Below the pieces are notes generated by a model. The model made no database searches, was not told where the DNA came from, and worked only from the letters and a program-made list of their open reading frames with translations. A program made the translations under genes and the position numbers. 64,000 nucleotides of DNA from assembly GCA_018714805.1 (NCBI GenBank), contig DVMW01000024.1, positions 1 to 64,000 of the forward strand, written 5' to 3'. This DNA is from Candidatus Fimenecus excrementigallinarum (GTDB lineage Bacteria; Bacillota; Clostridia; Oscillospirales; Acutalibacteraceae). Positions 42,263 to 50,317 of this stretch are shown here, piece after piece. Position 1 is the stretch's first letter, and every line of letters starts with the position of its first letter.

Positions 42263-44047
42263 TTACGGCATTGCGATGACGTCGATAATCTCGCCCTCGC
42301 TGCCCGCCTTCACGGTGAAGGTCGCCGTCGAGCCGACGTTCAAAAGCACCACGCGCTCCGCTTCGGCGGCGGAGACCTTGTAGTAGCTTGCGCCGGTGTC
42401 GAGACGGATATAGAAGTACGTCTCGCCCCCGGTCACGACCGAACGGATTTCCGCAACGGTCCCGGTCACGTCCGTCGTCTCGGGCGTCTGCGCGGTCGGG
42501 TCGTCCCCCGCGCCCATTTCCTCAATATCGATGTCCACGCTGATGCCGTTAATCTCCAGCTCGTGCGCATACGCTTCCGTGCAGGAGGTCAGGTCGTTGC
42601 CGACGCCGACGACCGTGGACTGCTTCAGGTTGACCATGGCGAACTGCTTAACAAGCCCGCCCGCGTCCTTGAGCGCCATAAAGTAGGTCGGCTCGCCGCT
42701 GATGTTTAAAAGCAGCGGGAAGGTCGCCTTGTAGCTGTATTGCTGCACCGCGCCCTCTGCCGACGCCTTCGCCGTATCCTCCAGCGCGCCGGAGATTGGG
42801 TAGAACTTCGTCTCCTTTGTGCGCTGGTTCGACAAAATGAAGCCGATGATGGACTGGTCGGAGGTGATGGAGGTCACGCCCGTAAACATATAGACGTCGT
42901 CGTTGAGCGCGAGGTAGTTGTAGCCGCTGCTGACGACGCTGACGCCCTCCTGGCCGAAGATGGAGTTGAAGAAGCCGCCCGACAGCTTGCCGTAGTAGTT
43001 GTACTGCTCGTTGATGATGGAGGCGTTGTACACGCGGTCCATCCACTGCCATTCCTCGTCGGTCACGAATTCCTCGGTCGGCAGGTCCGTTTCGCCCGTC
43101 AGGCTGGTGGAAACGATGGTGATGTCGCCCGTGACGGCATTGACCACCGCCGCGCCAATCACGTCCGTGCCGCCGAAGAGGCCGATGGTCTTGTCGAGAA
43201 TGGGCACGACCCAGTACGGGTCGGCGTTTTCGTCAATCTCAAAGCTCGGCGTGCCGAACAGCATGGTCGGGTGCTTAAAGCGCAGGTAGCGCGGCAGATA
43301 GCGGTTGAAATGCTCGTCCGGCGTGTAGCGCATCCCGCCGTCCTCCATGCGCACGACCTGCGTTTCCTCGGTCGTCATATCGACGATGATGTAGGCGGGC
43401 AGGCCGTCGCCCGTATTGCGCAGCCATTTGAAAATATCGCCGTAGGCGAGCGGGTACACGCGCACCGGGGTGCCGTGGTAGTTAATCTGCGTCGAATAGC
43501 CCGCGGAAATGGCGAACTGCGAAACGTAGTCGGACAAATCGCCGAAGGTGCGCGCGGCAATGGTCGTCGCGGATTCTTCGTCGAGAATGGGCACGCTCGA
43601 AAAATCGATTTCCGCGACGTCCGCGGCAAAATCCCCCTCGGAAACGGGCATCAGCTGGCTGTAATCCTTCGCCCGGAACAGCGTTGCGCCGACTAAGTAC
43701 CCGACCAGCACCACCGCGGCGAGCACGCCGATGATGATGAGCGGCACGCGCGACTGCTTGCGGACATACGGCCCGTACTCGGGCTGCACGAACAGCTTGG
43801 TCGACAGAATCATCAGCCCGATGTAGATAAGGCAGACGAACGCGATATACAGATACAGCTCAATGGCCTTGAAATTGAGCGCCGGCAGCATGAAGTAGTA
43901 AAGCACGGCTGCAAGCGCCACGGTAATCACAAGGCAGACGGCGATTTTGCGTCCCGCGTGCTCGGGCGGGATGAAAATATCCTTGACGGACGTGCTTTTG
44001 CCGTCGTCCTTTTTGCCGCCGGTGAAATCGACGTTGATGGGGTCCAA
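42263..44047 (-). CDS. Large membrane protein with exported domain and OB-like C-terminus, unknown
   Basis: A ~594-aa protein. A short acidic cytoplasmic start is followed by three membrane helices within the first ~130 residues (KIAVCLVITVALAAVLYYF, YLYIAFVCLIYIGLMIL, PLIIIGVLAAVVLVGYLV). A long ~430-aa extracytoplasmic region follows (contains YSTQINYHGTPVRVYPLAY, GFFNSIFGQEGVSVV). The last ~70 residues (VTGTVAEIRSVVTGGETYFYIRL ... STATFTV) look like an OB-type beta barrel. I assign a TTG start at 44047, with GGAGAGGA upstream; an upstream ATG (44104) would overlap the promoter. Family not recognised. Confidence 0.75.
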   Translation of the reverse strand: MDPINVDFTGGKKDDGKSTSVKDIFIPPEHAGRKIAVCLVITVALAAVLYYFMLPALNFKAIELYLYIAFVCLIYIGLMILSTKLFVQPEYGPYVRKQSRVPLIIIGVLAAVVLVGYLVGATLFRAKDYSQLMPVSEGDFAADVAEIDFSSVPILDEESATTIAARTFGDLSDYVSQFAISAGYSTQINYHGTPVRVYPLAYGDIFKWLRNTGDGLPAYIIVDMTTEETQVVRMEDGGMRYTPDEHFNRYLPRYLRFKHPTMLFGTPSFEIDENADPYWVVPILDKTIGLFGGTDVIGAAVVNAVTGDITIVSTSLTGETDLPTEEFVTDEEWQWMDRVYNASIINEQYNYYGKLSGGFFNSIFGQEGVSVVSSGYNYLALNDDVYMFTGVTSITSDQSIIGFILSNQRTKETKFYPISGALEDTAKASAEGAVQQYSYKATFPLLLNISGEPTYFMALKDAGGLVKQFAMVNLKQSTVVGVGNDLTSCTEAYAHELEINGISVDIDIEEMGAGDDPTAQTPETTDVTGTVAEIRSVVTGGETYFYIRLDTGASYYKVSAAEAERVVLLNVGSTATFTVKAGSEGEIIDVIAMP

Positions 44048-44075
44048 ACAATCCTCTCCTTTGTGCGTTTTTTTC

Positions 44076-44104
44076 AGTATACTGTATTTCGGCCCGGTTT
44101 GCAA
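44076..44104 (-). promoter_or_regulatory. Promoter of the large membrane protein gene
   Basis: Minus strand TTGCAA (44099-44104), 17-bp spacer, TATACT (44076-44081). Confidence 0.75.
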
Positions 44105-44125
44105 GGGGAAATGCGGGCGGACGCG

Positions 44126-45112
44126 TCACCCGTTTCGGCGCAGCACGCGCCCGGCCATTTCGGGGTGGTCGCTCATGACGGCGTCCGCGCCGATAGCCTG
44201 CAGGCGCTCGACCTCGGCCGGGTCGTTAATCGTCCAGTACTGGACGGCGACGTTGTGCGCGTGGGCGTAGTTGACAAGGCGCGACGTGCCGAGCTGGAAG
44301 ACGTAGTCGTCCGTCGGAATCTGCAGCGCGGCGAAGGGGTAGCGCTTGCCCGCACGCTTTAAGCGCAGCAGGCTCGAAAAGTAAAGCCCCGCAACCTCCC
44401 GTATGCCGGCGGAACGCAGCATATCCGGGTGCGCCTTCGTCATGTAGGCGGAAATTTCGCCGTGAAAGGTCCCCACGACCACGCGCGGCAGCATATCGTA
44501 GCGCTCCATGGCCGCATACAGCCGGTCCGCGGCGCGCCGGCCGGCGTCCTTGCCGTCCTTAATTTCAATGACGAAGCGGTAGTGCTTGCGGTCGCGAAAA
44601 TACGCGAACACATCCTCGACGCGCGCCACGTGCAAATCGGCCGGAATCTCATCCCCGCGAAGCCCCCGGTACGGCGTGTGTCCCCCGGCATCCTTAAAAT
44701 GCTCGCCGAGGTTGAGCGCCATAAGCTCGCCGTAGGTCTTGTCGCGCGGGGCGACGCCCTTTTTGCCGAACGCCTCCTCGGCGTTGGAGGTGCGGTCAAA
44801 CGTATCGTCGTGCAGCAGCACGAGCTCGCCGTCCTTCGTCAGGTGGACGTCAAACTCAAACAGGTCCACGGGCAGCTTTTGGACCTCCACGCAGGTTTTA
44901 AAGGCCAAAAGCGTGTTTTCCGGCGCAATGCCGCCGCCGAGCCGGTGCGCGGCGAGCATCGTCTGCCCGGTCGGCGCAATGTACGGGTTGCGCGCCGGGT
45001 CCGCCGTCTGCGGCACAGGCACAACCGGGTCCTTGTAGTCGTGCCCGACAATCAGGTACCCAATACCGCAAAGCAGCATCAAGGCGGCAAGGAGAAGGCC
45101 GAAGGTCAGCAT
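44126..45112 (-). CDS. Glycerophosphodiester phosphodiesterase
   Basis: A 328-aa GDPD-family enzyme with an N-terminal membrane helix (LLLAALMLLCGIGYLIVG), so probably active on the outer face. Catalytic features: AAHRLGGGIAPENT (first His), FEFDVHLTKDGELVLLHDD (Glu/Asp and second His), and the C-terminal VQYWTINDPAEVERLQAIGADAVMSD. It hydrolyses glycerophosphodiesters to glycerol-3-phosphate and an alcohol, recycling lipid or teichoic acid debris. An intrinsic terminator lies in its leader. Confidence 0.93.
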   Translation of the reverse strand: MLTFGLLLAALMLLCGIGYLIVGHDYKDPVVPVPQTADPARNPYIAPTGQTMLAAHRLGGGIAPENTLLAFKTCVEVQKLPVDLFEFDVHLTKDGELVLLHDDTFDRTSNAEEAFGKKGVAPRDKTYGELMALNLGEHFKDAGGHTPYRGLRGDEIPADLHVARVEDVFAYFRDRKHYRFVIEIKDGKDAGRRAADRLYAAMERYDMLPRVVVGTFHGEISAYMTKAHPDMLRSAGIREVAGLYFSSLLRLKRAGKRYPFAALQIPTDDYVFQLGTSRLVNYAHAHNVAVQYWTINDPAEVERLQAIGADAVMSDHPEMAGRVLRRNG

Positions 45113-45128
45113 GGTTTACCTCTTTTCC

Positions 45129-45161
45129 GAAAAAAGCGGCGCGCAACGGCGCGTTGCGCGC
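45129..45161 (-). terminator. Terminator-like hairpin in the gdpD leader
   Basis: Minus strand GCGCGCAACG / CGTTGCGCGC stem (45152-45161, 45139-45148; loop CGC) followed by CGCTTTTTTC, between the promoter (45191-45219) and the start codon (45112). A candidate attenuator. Confidence 0.7.
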
Positions 45162-45190
45162 GGCGCGGCGGGTGAGCGGATTACAGTTGT

Positions 45191-45219
45191 ATTGTACCCG
45201 GTTTGCGCCGAGAAGTCAA
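45191..45219 (-). promoter_or_regulatory. gdpD promoter
   Basis: Minus strand TTGACT (45214-45219), 17-bp spacer, TACAAT (45191-45196). Confidence 0.75.
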
Positions 45220-45251
45220 ACCGGCAGGCAGCAGAGCGGGAAGGGGGGGAC

Positions 45252-45280
45252 TGGAAATTTTTGCGCCGATATGCTATACT
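45252..45280 (+). promoter_or_regulatory. Promoter of DUF5696-like gene
   Basis: Extended -10 TGC-TATACT (45275-45280) with a weak -35 TGGAAA (45252-45257). Confidence 0.65.
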
Positions 45281-45306
45281 ATATTTTAAAGAAACGGAGG
45301 AAGCTT

Positions 45307-47568
45307 ATGCGAACGTTCCGAAAGAAAACGAAAAGCGCCCTTTGGCGCGTAGGCGCGCTCGCCCTGGCGGCCGTGCTGCTGCTTTCCGGCTGCGGCGCAG
45401 GCGTGGACGTCGAAACGCAAAGCGTCGGCGCGCGCACCCCGACGGCGTCCGCCTTTGCGGGCGCGGACGTGCACGGGACGCAGGCGGCGAATCTGGTTTA
45501 TGTGACGAATTCCGGCTTTTTGGAGCTGTATTACGACAGCGCGGCGCAGTCGGCGGCCGTGCGGGAGACCAACACCGGGACCTATTGGCAGGCGCTGCCC
45601 GCCGTGCGCACGGACGGCGCCGAGGTGCCCGCCGCCGTCCTCACGGCCGAGGTGTCGCTGGACGGGACGCTCTATGCGCTCAATTCCCAGGACAACGCCG
45701 TCGCGTTCGGTACGACGGTCTTTACCCCGACGCCCGACGGCATGGAGCTGACCTATACCATGGCGCCCGACGCCGAAACGGCCAGGCTGGAGCCCGCCGC
45801 CGCGCCGGCCGGCGCGGTATCCCTGCGCGTGACGGTCGCCTTCCGGCTGGAGGACGGCGCGCTGCGCGTGACGGTCAACTGCGGGGACATTGCGCTGTCT
45901 GCGGGGTGCGTGCTGGAGCGCCTGACGCTGCTTGACTGGTTCGGCGCGACGGACGCAGCCGCCGACGGGGACTATATGCTGCTGCCCGACGGCAGCGGCG
46001 CGGTGGAGCCGATTGCCGGCGTCTTAGAAGAGGCCTATGCCGACAAGACCTTTGCGGTCTACGGCGCGGACCCGGCGCTTTTGGAAACGGAAACGGCGGC
46101 GGACGGGACGCTGCAGCTTGTCCCGGCGCGCATTCCGGCCTTCGGGATGAAGCGCGGCCAGAGCGCCTTTGTCGCGGTGATAGAAAGCGGCGACGCGATT
46201 GCGCGGATTGCCTCGCACCGGGCGACCGCGGCGGACGCCTACGCCCGCGTCGGGGCCACCTTCTGCGTGACGGATACCGCCCTTGCGGGGGAGGCGGACA
46301 GCGCGACGCTGTATACCGGCAATTCGTTCACCGGTGAAATTGCGGTTTGCTACCGCTTTTTGTCCAACCGCAACGCCGGGTACGCCGGCATGGCGGCGGC
46401 GTGCCGCGAGGTGCTTATCCGAAACGGGACCCTGCCCGCGCAGGCGACCGCCGTCCCCGAAACGCTGCCGATGGTTTTGACCGTATATGCGGCGGCGGCA
46501 AAGGAAAATCCGAACCGCAGCGCCCTGCTGACCGATTTTGCCGAAACGCAGGAGCTTTTGCGGCTCTTAAAGGCGAAAAGCGTCGACAACGTCACGGTGC
46601 GGCTCGTCGGCGCGCTGGACGGCGCGACCTCGCAGGGGCTTTTGCGCAACGGCGATTTTGCCGGCAAGCTGGGCAATGACCGCGAGCTGGAATCGCTGCT
46701 TGCGTATGTCCGGGCGCAGCAGTTTTCCATTTATCTCGACTTATCGATTGCCTCCTTCGGGCGGCGCAGCGTGCGCGCGTCCGGCTACGGCGCGCAGGGC
46801 ATAGACGGCGGGACGCTTTCCTATGCGCAGGAAAACCCGCTCGCCCTTGTTGCCGGCAGCACGCAGCATACGCGGTATTTCCTGCGGCAGACGGAGCTCG
46901 GCGACAATGTGGAGGGCTTTGTCCACGCGTTTTACGACGACGCGTTTTCCGGCGCGTGCATTGCCGATGCGGGCCGGTATCTCTATTCCGATTATGCGAG
47001 CGCGGGCAACACGCGCACCGTAATGGCGGGGCATTTGCGCGAGCAGGCGGCGACGCTTGCCGCCAGCCGGACGCTGATGGTCGACACGGGCAACGCGTAC
47101 CTCCTGCGCGACGCGGACGTGGTCGTCTCTCTGCCCGGCACGTGCGCGTACCCGGAAACGGACAGCTACCGCGCCGTCCCGTTTTTGCAGATGGTGCTGC
47201 ACGGCGTCGTCTCCTATGCGCTTGCGCCCGCCAACACGGCCGAGGACGCGCAGACCGCGTTTTTGAAGGCGCTCGAATACGGCGCGCTGCCGAGCTACGC
47301 GTGGTATTATGAAAAGAGCGGCACGGACGCGGACGCCGTTTACCACTATGAAGCGCAAATCAATGCGGCGGCGGAAAATTACAAGCTTGCCGCCTCCATG
47401 CTCGGCGATTTGCAGGATGCGCGCATGACCGCGCACGAAGCGGTGCAGGCGGGCGTTTACCGTGTGGAATACAACAACAGCGCCACGCTGTATTTCAACT
47501 ATACGGACGCGGCCGTCACCGTGGATTCCATTACGGTCGAGCCGATGTCCTGCCAGCGCGTGAACTGA
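45307..47568 (+). CDS. DUF5696-like lipoprotein
   Basis: A 753-aa exported lipoprotein (lipobox LLSGC, lipid Cys 29). A ~200-aa beta-rich region is followed by a motif region YMLLPDGSGAVEPI, which I associate with DUF5696 proteins of Firmicutes. Then comes a barrel-like part (NVTVRLVGALDGATSQGLL, FSIYLDLSIASFG) and a short C-terminal beta domain ending MSCQRVN. The barrel segment resembles glycosidase-like folds, but no catalytic residues could be assigned. Start ATG 45307 behind CGGAGGAAG. Homologues often sit near sugar ABC transporters; none is adjacent here. Confidence 0.7.
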   Translation: MRTFRKKTKSALWRVGALALAAVLLLSGCGAGVDVETQSVGARTPTASAFAGADVHGTQAANLVYVTNSGFLELYYDSAAQSAAVRETNTGTYWQALPAVRTDGAEVPAAVLTAEVSLDGTLYALNSQDNAVAFGTTVFTPTPDGMELTYTMAPDAETARLEPAAAPAGAVSLRVTVAFRLEDGALRVTVNCGDIALSAGCVLERLTLLDWFGATDAAADGDYMLLPDGSGAVEPIAGVLEEAYADKTFAVYGADPALLETETAADGTLQLVPARIPAFGMKRGQSAFVAVIESGDAIARIASHRATAADAYARVGATFCVTDTALAGEADSATLYTGNSFTGEIAVCYRFLSNRNAGYAGMAAACREVLIRNGTLPAQATAVPETLPMVLTVYAAAAKENPNRSALLTDFAETQELLRLLKAKSVDNVTVRLVGALDGATSQGLLRNGDFAGKLGNDRELESLLAYVRAQQFSIYLDLSIASFGRRSVRASGYGAQGIDGGTLSYAQENPLALVAGSTQHTRYFLRQTELGDNVEGFVHAFYDDAFSGACIADAGRYLYSDYASAGNTRTVMAGHLREQAATLAASRTLMVDTGNAYLLRDADVVVSLPGTCAYPETDSYRAVPFLQMVLHGVVSYALAPANTAEDAQTAFLKALEYGALPSYAWYYEKSGTDADAVYHYEAQINAAAENYKLAASMLGDLQDARMTAHEAVQAGVYRVEYNNSATLYFNYTDAAVTVDSITVEPMSCQRVN

Positions 47569-47593
47569 CAAAAGCAGACGCGAAACAAGAAAA

Positions 47594-47616
47594 CGCGCCG
47601 CCCGACGGGCGGCGCG
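47594..47616. terminator. Terminator between DUF5696-like gene and ybaK
   Basis: CGCGCCGCCC / GGGCGGCGCG stem with GAC loop; T-run present on the minus-strand side. Confidence 0.85.
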
Positions 47617-47644
47617 CTGCTTTGGCATGGGTTTTCGGCTGCGG

Positions 47645-48130
47645 CTACAGGGTGATGTCGGCGAACGCGGCGTTTGCCGCCTGCCGCAGGGCGTCGGGCG
47701 CAAGCTCCAGCTGCACGCCGATTTTCCCGGCGCTCACGAGAATCGTGTCCCAGCGGCTTGCCGAACGGTCGAGGACGGTCGGGAACGCCTTTTTCATTCC
47801 GACAGGGCTGCACCCGCCGCGCACATAGCCGGTCGTCGGCAGCAGCTCCTTGACGTGCAGCATCTCGACGTGCTTTTCCGAAACCGCCGCGGCGGCGGCC
47901 TTCAGGTCGAGCTCCGCGGGACCGGGGATGACGAACACGTAGCATTGCCCGCTTTTTCCGCGCGCGACGAGGGTCTTGAAAATGCGCCCCGCCTCCATGC
48001 CGACGAGCGCGGCGACGCTTTTGGCGTCGACGGCCTCCCCGTCCTTGTGCGGATAGGTGTGCGTCGCGTACGGGATTTTCTGCCGGTCCAGGATGCGCAT
48101 CGCGTTGGTTTTCGGTTCCGCTTTTGCCAT
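47645..48130 (-). CDS. ybaK: Cys-tRNA(Pro)/Cys-tRNA(Cys) deacylase
   Basis: A 161-aa YbaK/EbsC-family trans-editing protein that hydrolyses mischarged Cys-tRNA(Pro). Family motifs: KTNAMRILDRQKIPY, VAALVGMEAGRIFKTLVARG, KKAFPTVLDRSASRWDTILVSAGKIGVQLEL, where the Lys and Gly-rich loop bind the aminoacyl end. It starts 10 nt after the dacF stop and is cotranscribed with it. Confidence 0.93.
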   Translation of the reverse strand: MAKAEPKTNAMRILDRQKIPYATHTYPHKDGEAVDAKSVAALVGMEAGRIFKTLVARGKSGQCYVFVIPGPAELDLKAAAAAVSEKHVEMLHVKELLPTTGYVRGGCSPVGMKKAFPTVLDRSASRWDTILVSAGKIGVQLELAPDALRQAANAAFADITL

Positions 48131-48140
48131 GGGGCTTCCC

Positions 48141-49490
48141 TCACTTCAGGTTCCGGAAATTTTTAACGGTCTTGGGCGCGCGCCGGCGCTTTTTCTGCTG
48201 CTTGTGCCGCAGCACCAAAAAGCCGTAGACGGCGAGCACCAAAAGCACAAGCGCAAAAATGACCAGGAACACGGCCGAACGGAACAGCTGGGAAATGCCG
48301 TGTCCGATATACAAAAGCAGGCTGACGTCGACGTCCTCGGCGGCGACCAGGTCAACCGTCGCGATTTCGCTTTCGGCATACAAAATGCGCGCCTTGCCGA
48401 GCACGTCCCCCTTTTTGACGGGGGCCTCGACGGATTGCGGCGTTTCCTCGGGGATGGGCTCTATGAGCACGCTGTTTTCGTTGTTGCCCACGGGCACGAG
48501 CGCGGTCACGTCGCTTGCGGGGACCAGGCGCACGTGGTCGGCCTTGCGCGACAGCGTGACGTCCACGACGGTAACAATGCGCGTCGTGTCGGCAACCTTG
48601 GACATACGCAGGTTGTCGAACGCCCATTCAAAAATTTTCTTGCACTCCAAAAACGCGCAGTTGTCCGGGTTCCCGTCGCCGTTGACGTCCTCATACGGCG
48701 CGCCCATGACGACGCCCAGGTAATTGTAGCCGTCCTTGCTCGCCGTCGAAACCACGCACCGCCCCGCGTCGGAGGTCGAGCCGGTTTTGACGCCCGCGGC
48801 GTATTCGCAGTAGTAGGTTTTGAAATTCGGGTTGATGAGCCAGTTTGTGGACAGGAGGTTTCGCTCCCCGCTTTTGTTCGTGGCGGGCAGGGTGTAGTTC
48901 ACGGTGTTGACAATTTCCGAAAACAGCGGCAGCTCCAGCGCGTGCTCGGTAAGCTTCGCAATGTCGCGCGCGGTGGATTGGTGCCCCGGCTCGTCCAAAC
49001 CGTGCGGGTTGACGAAATGCGTGTTTTCGCAGCCCAGCGAAGCGGCGAGCTCGTTCATCATGTCCACAAAGGCGGGCACGGAGCCGTTGCCGACGTAGTC
49101 GGCCAAAATGACGGCGGCCTCGTTCGCGCTGCGCACAAGCAGGCAGTACAAAAGCTCTCGGACGGTCAGCACCTCGCCGGGCAAAAGCCCCGCCGTCGAG
49201 CTGTTCGTGCCCGCAATGGCATCGATAGAGGACTGCTTTACGGTGACCTTCGCGTCCAGGTCCGAGCAATGCTCAATGGCGACGGTGGCGGTCGCAATCT
49301 TGGTCAGCGACGCGGGCGCGGTCACCTTGTCGGCGTTTTTGTCAAAAACGACCGTGCCGCTGTCGCGGTTTAACAGCAGCACGATGTCGGCGCTTGTTTC
49401 GAGCGCCGCGTTAAAGGCGGCGAAGCCCGGCGTGATAGCGGAAACGCACAGCACGAGCACGCAGAGGGCAAGGGAAATTATACGCTTCAA
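48141..49490 (-). CDS. dacF: D-alanyl-D-alanine carboxypeptidase (DacF-like PBP)
   Basis: A 449-aa S11-family low-molecular-weight PBP trimming the terminal D-Ala of peptidoglycan stems. The signal peptide ends TPGFAA. Active-site motifs are SLTK (Ser61, Lys64), SAN (121-123) and KTG (235-237). A beta-rich C-domain and a C-terminal TM helix followed by a Lys/Arg tail anchor it. The loop DVNGDGNPDN inside the catalytic domain looks like an EF-hand/dockerin calcium loop, unusual in the family. Start is TTG 49490, with AGAGGTG upstream. The name dacF is by resemblance; the sporulation role is not proven. Confidence 0.92.
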   Translation of the reverse strand: MKRIISLALCVLVLCVSAITPGFAAFNAALETSADIVLLLNRDSGTVVFDKNADKVTAPASLTKIATATVAIEHCSDLDAKVTVKQSSIDAIAGTNSSTAGLLPGEVLTVRELLYCLLVRSANEAAVILADYVGNGSVPAFVDMMNELAASLGCENTHFVNPHGLDEPGHQSTARDIAKLTEHALELPLFSEIVNTVNYTLPATNKSGERNLLSTNWLINPNFKTYYCEYAAGVKTGSTSDAGRCVVSTASKDGYNYLGVVMGAPYEDVNGDGNPDNCAFLECKKIFEWAFDNLRMSKVADTTRIVTVVDVTLSRKADHVRLVPASDVTALVPVGNNENSVLIEPIPEETPQSVEAPVKKGDVLGKARILYAESEIATVDLVAAEDVDVSLLLYIGHGISQLFRSAVFLVIFALVLLVLAVYGFLVLRHKQQKKRRRAPKTVKNFRNLK

Positions 49491-49551
49491 AGCGTTTCAC
49501 CTCTTGAAAAGAAGTTCAAAACCGTGTACAATGAATATTCACATATAAGAC

Positions 49552-49580
49552 AGTATACCAAAAATCATGGCGCTTGGCAA
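49552..49580 (-). promoter_or_regulatory. dacF-ybaK promoter
   Basis: Minus strand TTGCCA (49575-49580), 17-bp spacer, TATACT (49552-49557). Confidence 0.72.
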
Positions 49581-49609
49581 CCACCACGGGCCAAAGGATG
49601 TGAACGGAT

Positions 49610-50299
49610 TTGATTTATGTGACCGGCGACACCCACGGCGAGGCGCAGCGGCTCTCGCCCGCGCGCCTGCGGGCGCTTAAGGCGGGCGACACGCTCATTG
49701 TCTGCGGGGATTTCGGCTTTTTGTGGGATGACGGCAAAAAGGAGCGCAAGCTGCGCGAGCAGTTCGGCAAACGGAAATACAACATCTGCTTCTTAGACGG
49801 CACGCACGAAAATTTTTCGCTGCTCAACGAATATGAGGTCAGCGAATGGAACGGCGGCAAGGTCCACCGCATTTACGGCAACCTTTACCACCTGATGCGC
49901 GGGCAGGTCTACCATATTGACGGGATGTCGGTTTTTACCATGGGCGGCGGCGAGAGCCCCGACATTGACATCCGCTCCGAGGGCGACGCCTGGTCGCGCG
50001 CGGAAATCCCGACGCGCGAGGAGCTTTTGGAGGGCGCGCACGCGCTCGAAAAGGAGGATTACCACGTCGACATCGTCGTCACGCACGAACCGCCGCTGCG
50101 CATCAAGGGCTTTTTGCAGCTCAAGGATTACGATTCCCTGCGCGTGACGGCGCTCAACGCGTATTTCGAGGAGCTGTCCGACTCGTGTACGTTCAGCAAA
50201 TGGTATTTCGGCAGTATGCATATGGATAAGTATATCTCGTCGACGCACATCGCCGTGTTCCAGAACATCCTGCGCGCCGACACGGGCGAAAAAGTCTGA
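49610..50299 (+). CDS. Metallophosphoesterase-family protein, divergent motifs
   Basis: A 229-aa cytosolic protein: YVTGDTHGE (DxH), IVCGDFGFLWDD (GD), LDGTHENF where the canonical GNHE reads GTHE, IVVTHEPP, and FGSMHMD where GHxH reads GSMH. The NGGKVHRIYGN/LMRGQVY segment belongs to a known subfamily that tolerates such changes, but loss of the first His of GHxH could weaken metal binding. The start is TTG 49610 with AAAGGAT about 11 nt upstream. Substrate unknown. Confidence 0.82.
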   Translation: MIYVTGDTHGEAQRLSPARLRALKAGDTLIVCGDFGFLWDDGKKERKLREQFGKRKYNICFLDGTHENFSLLNEYEVSEWNGGKVHRIYGNLYHLMRGQVYHIDGMSVFTMGGGESPDIDIRSEGDAWSRAEIPTREELLEGAHALEKEDYHVDIVVTHEPPLRIKGFLQLKDYDSLRVTALNAYFEELSDSCTFSKWYFGSMHMDKYISSTHIAVFQNILRADTGEKV

Positions 50300-50317
50300 C
50301 AAAGGCGGAACCGATTT

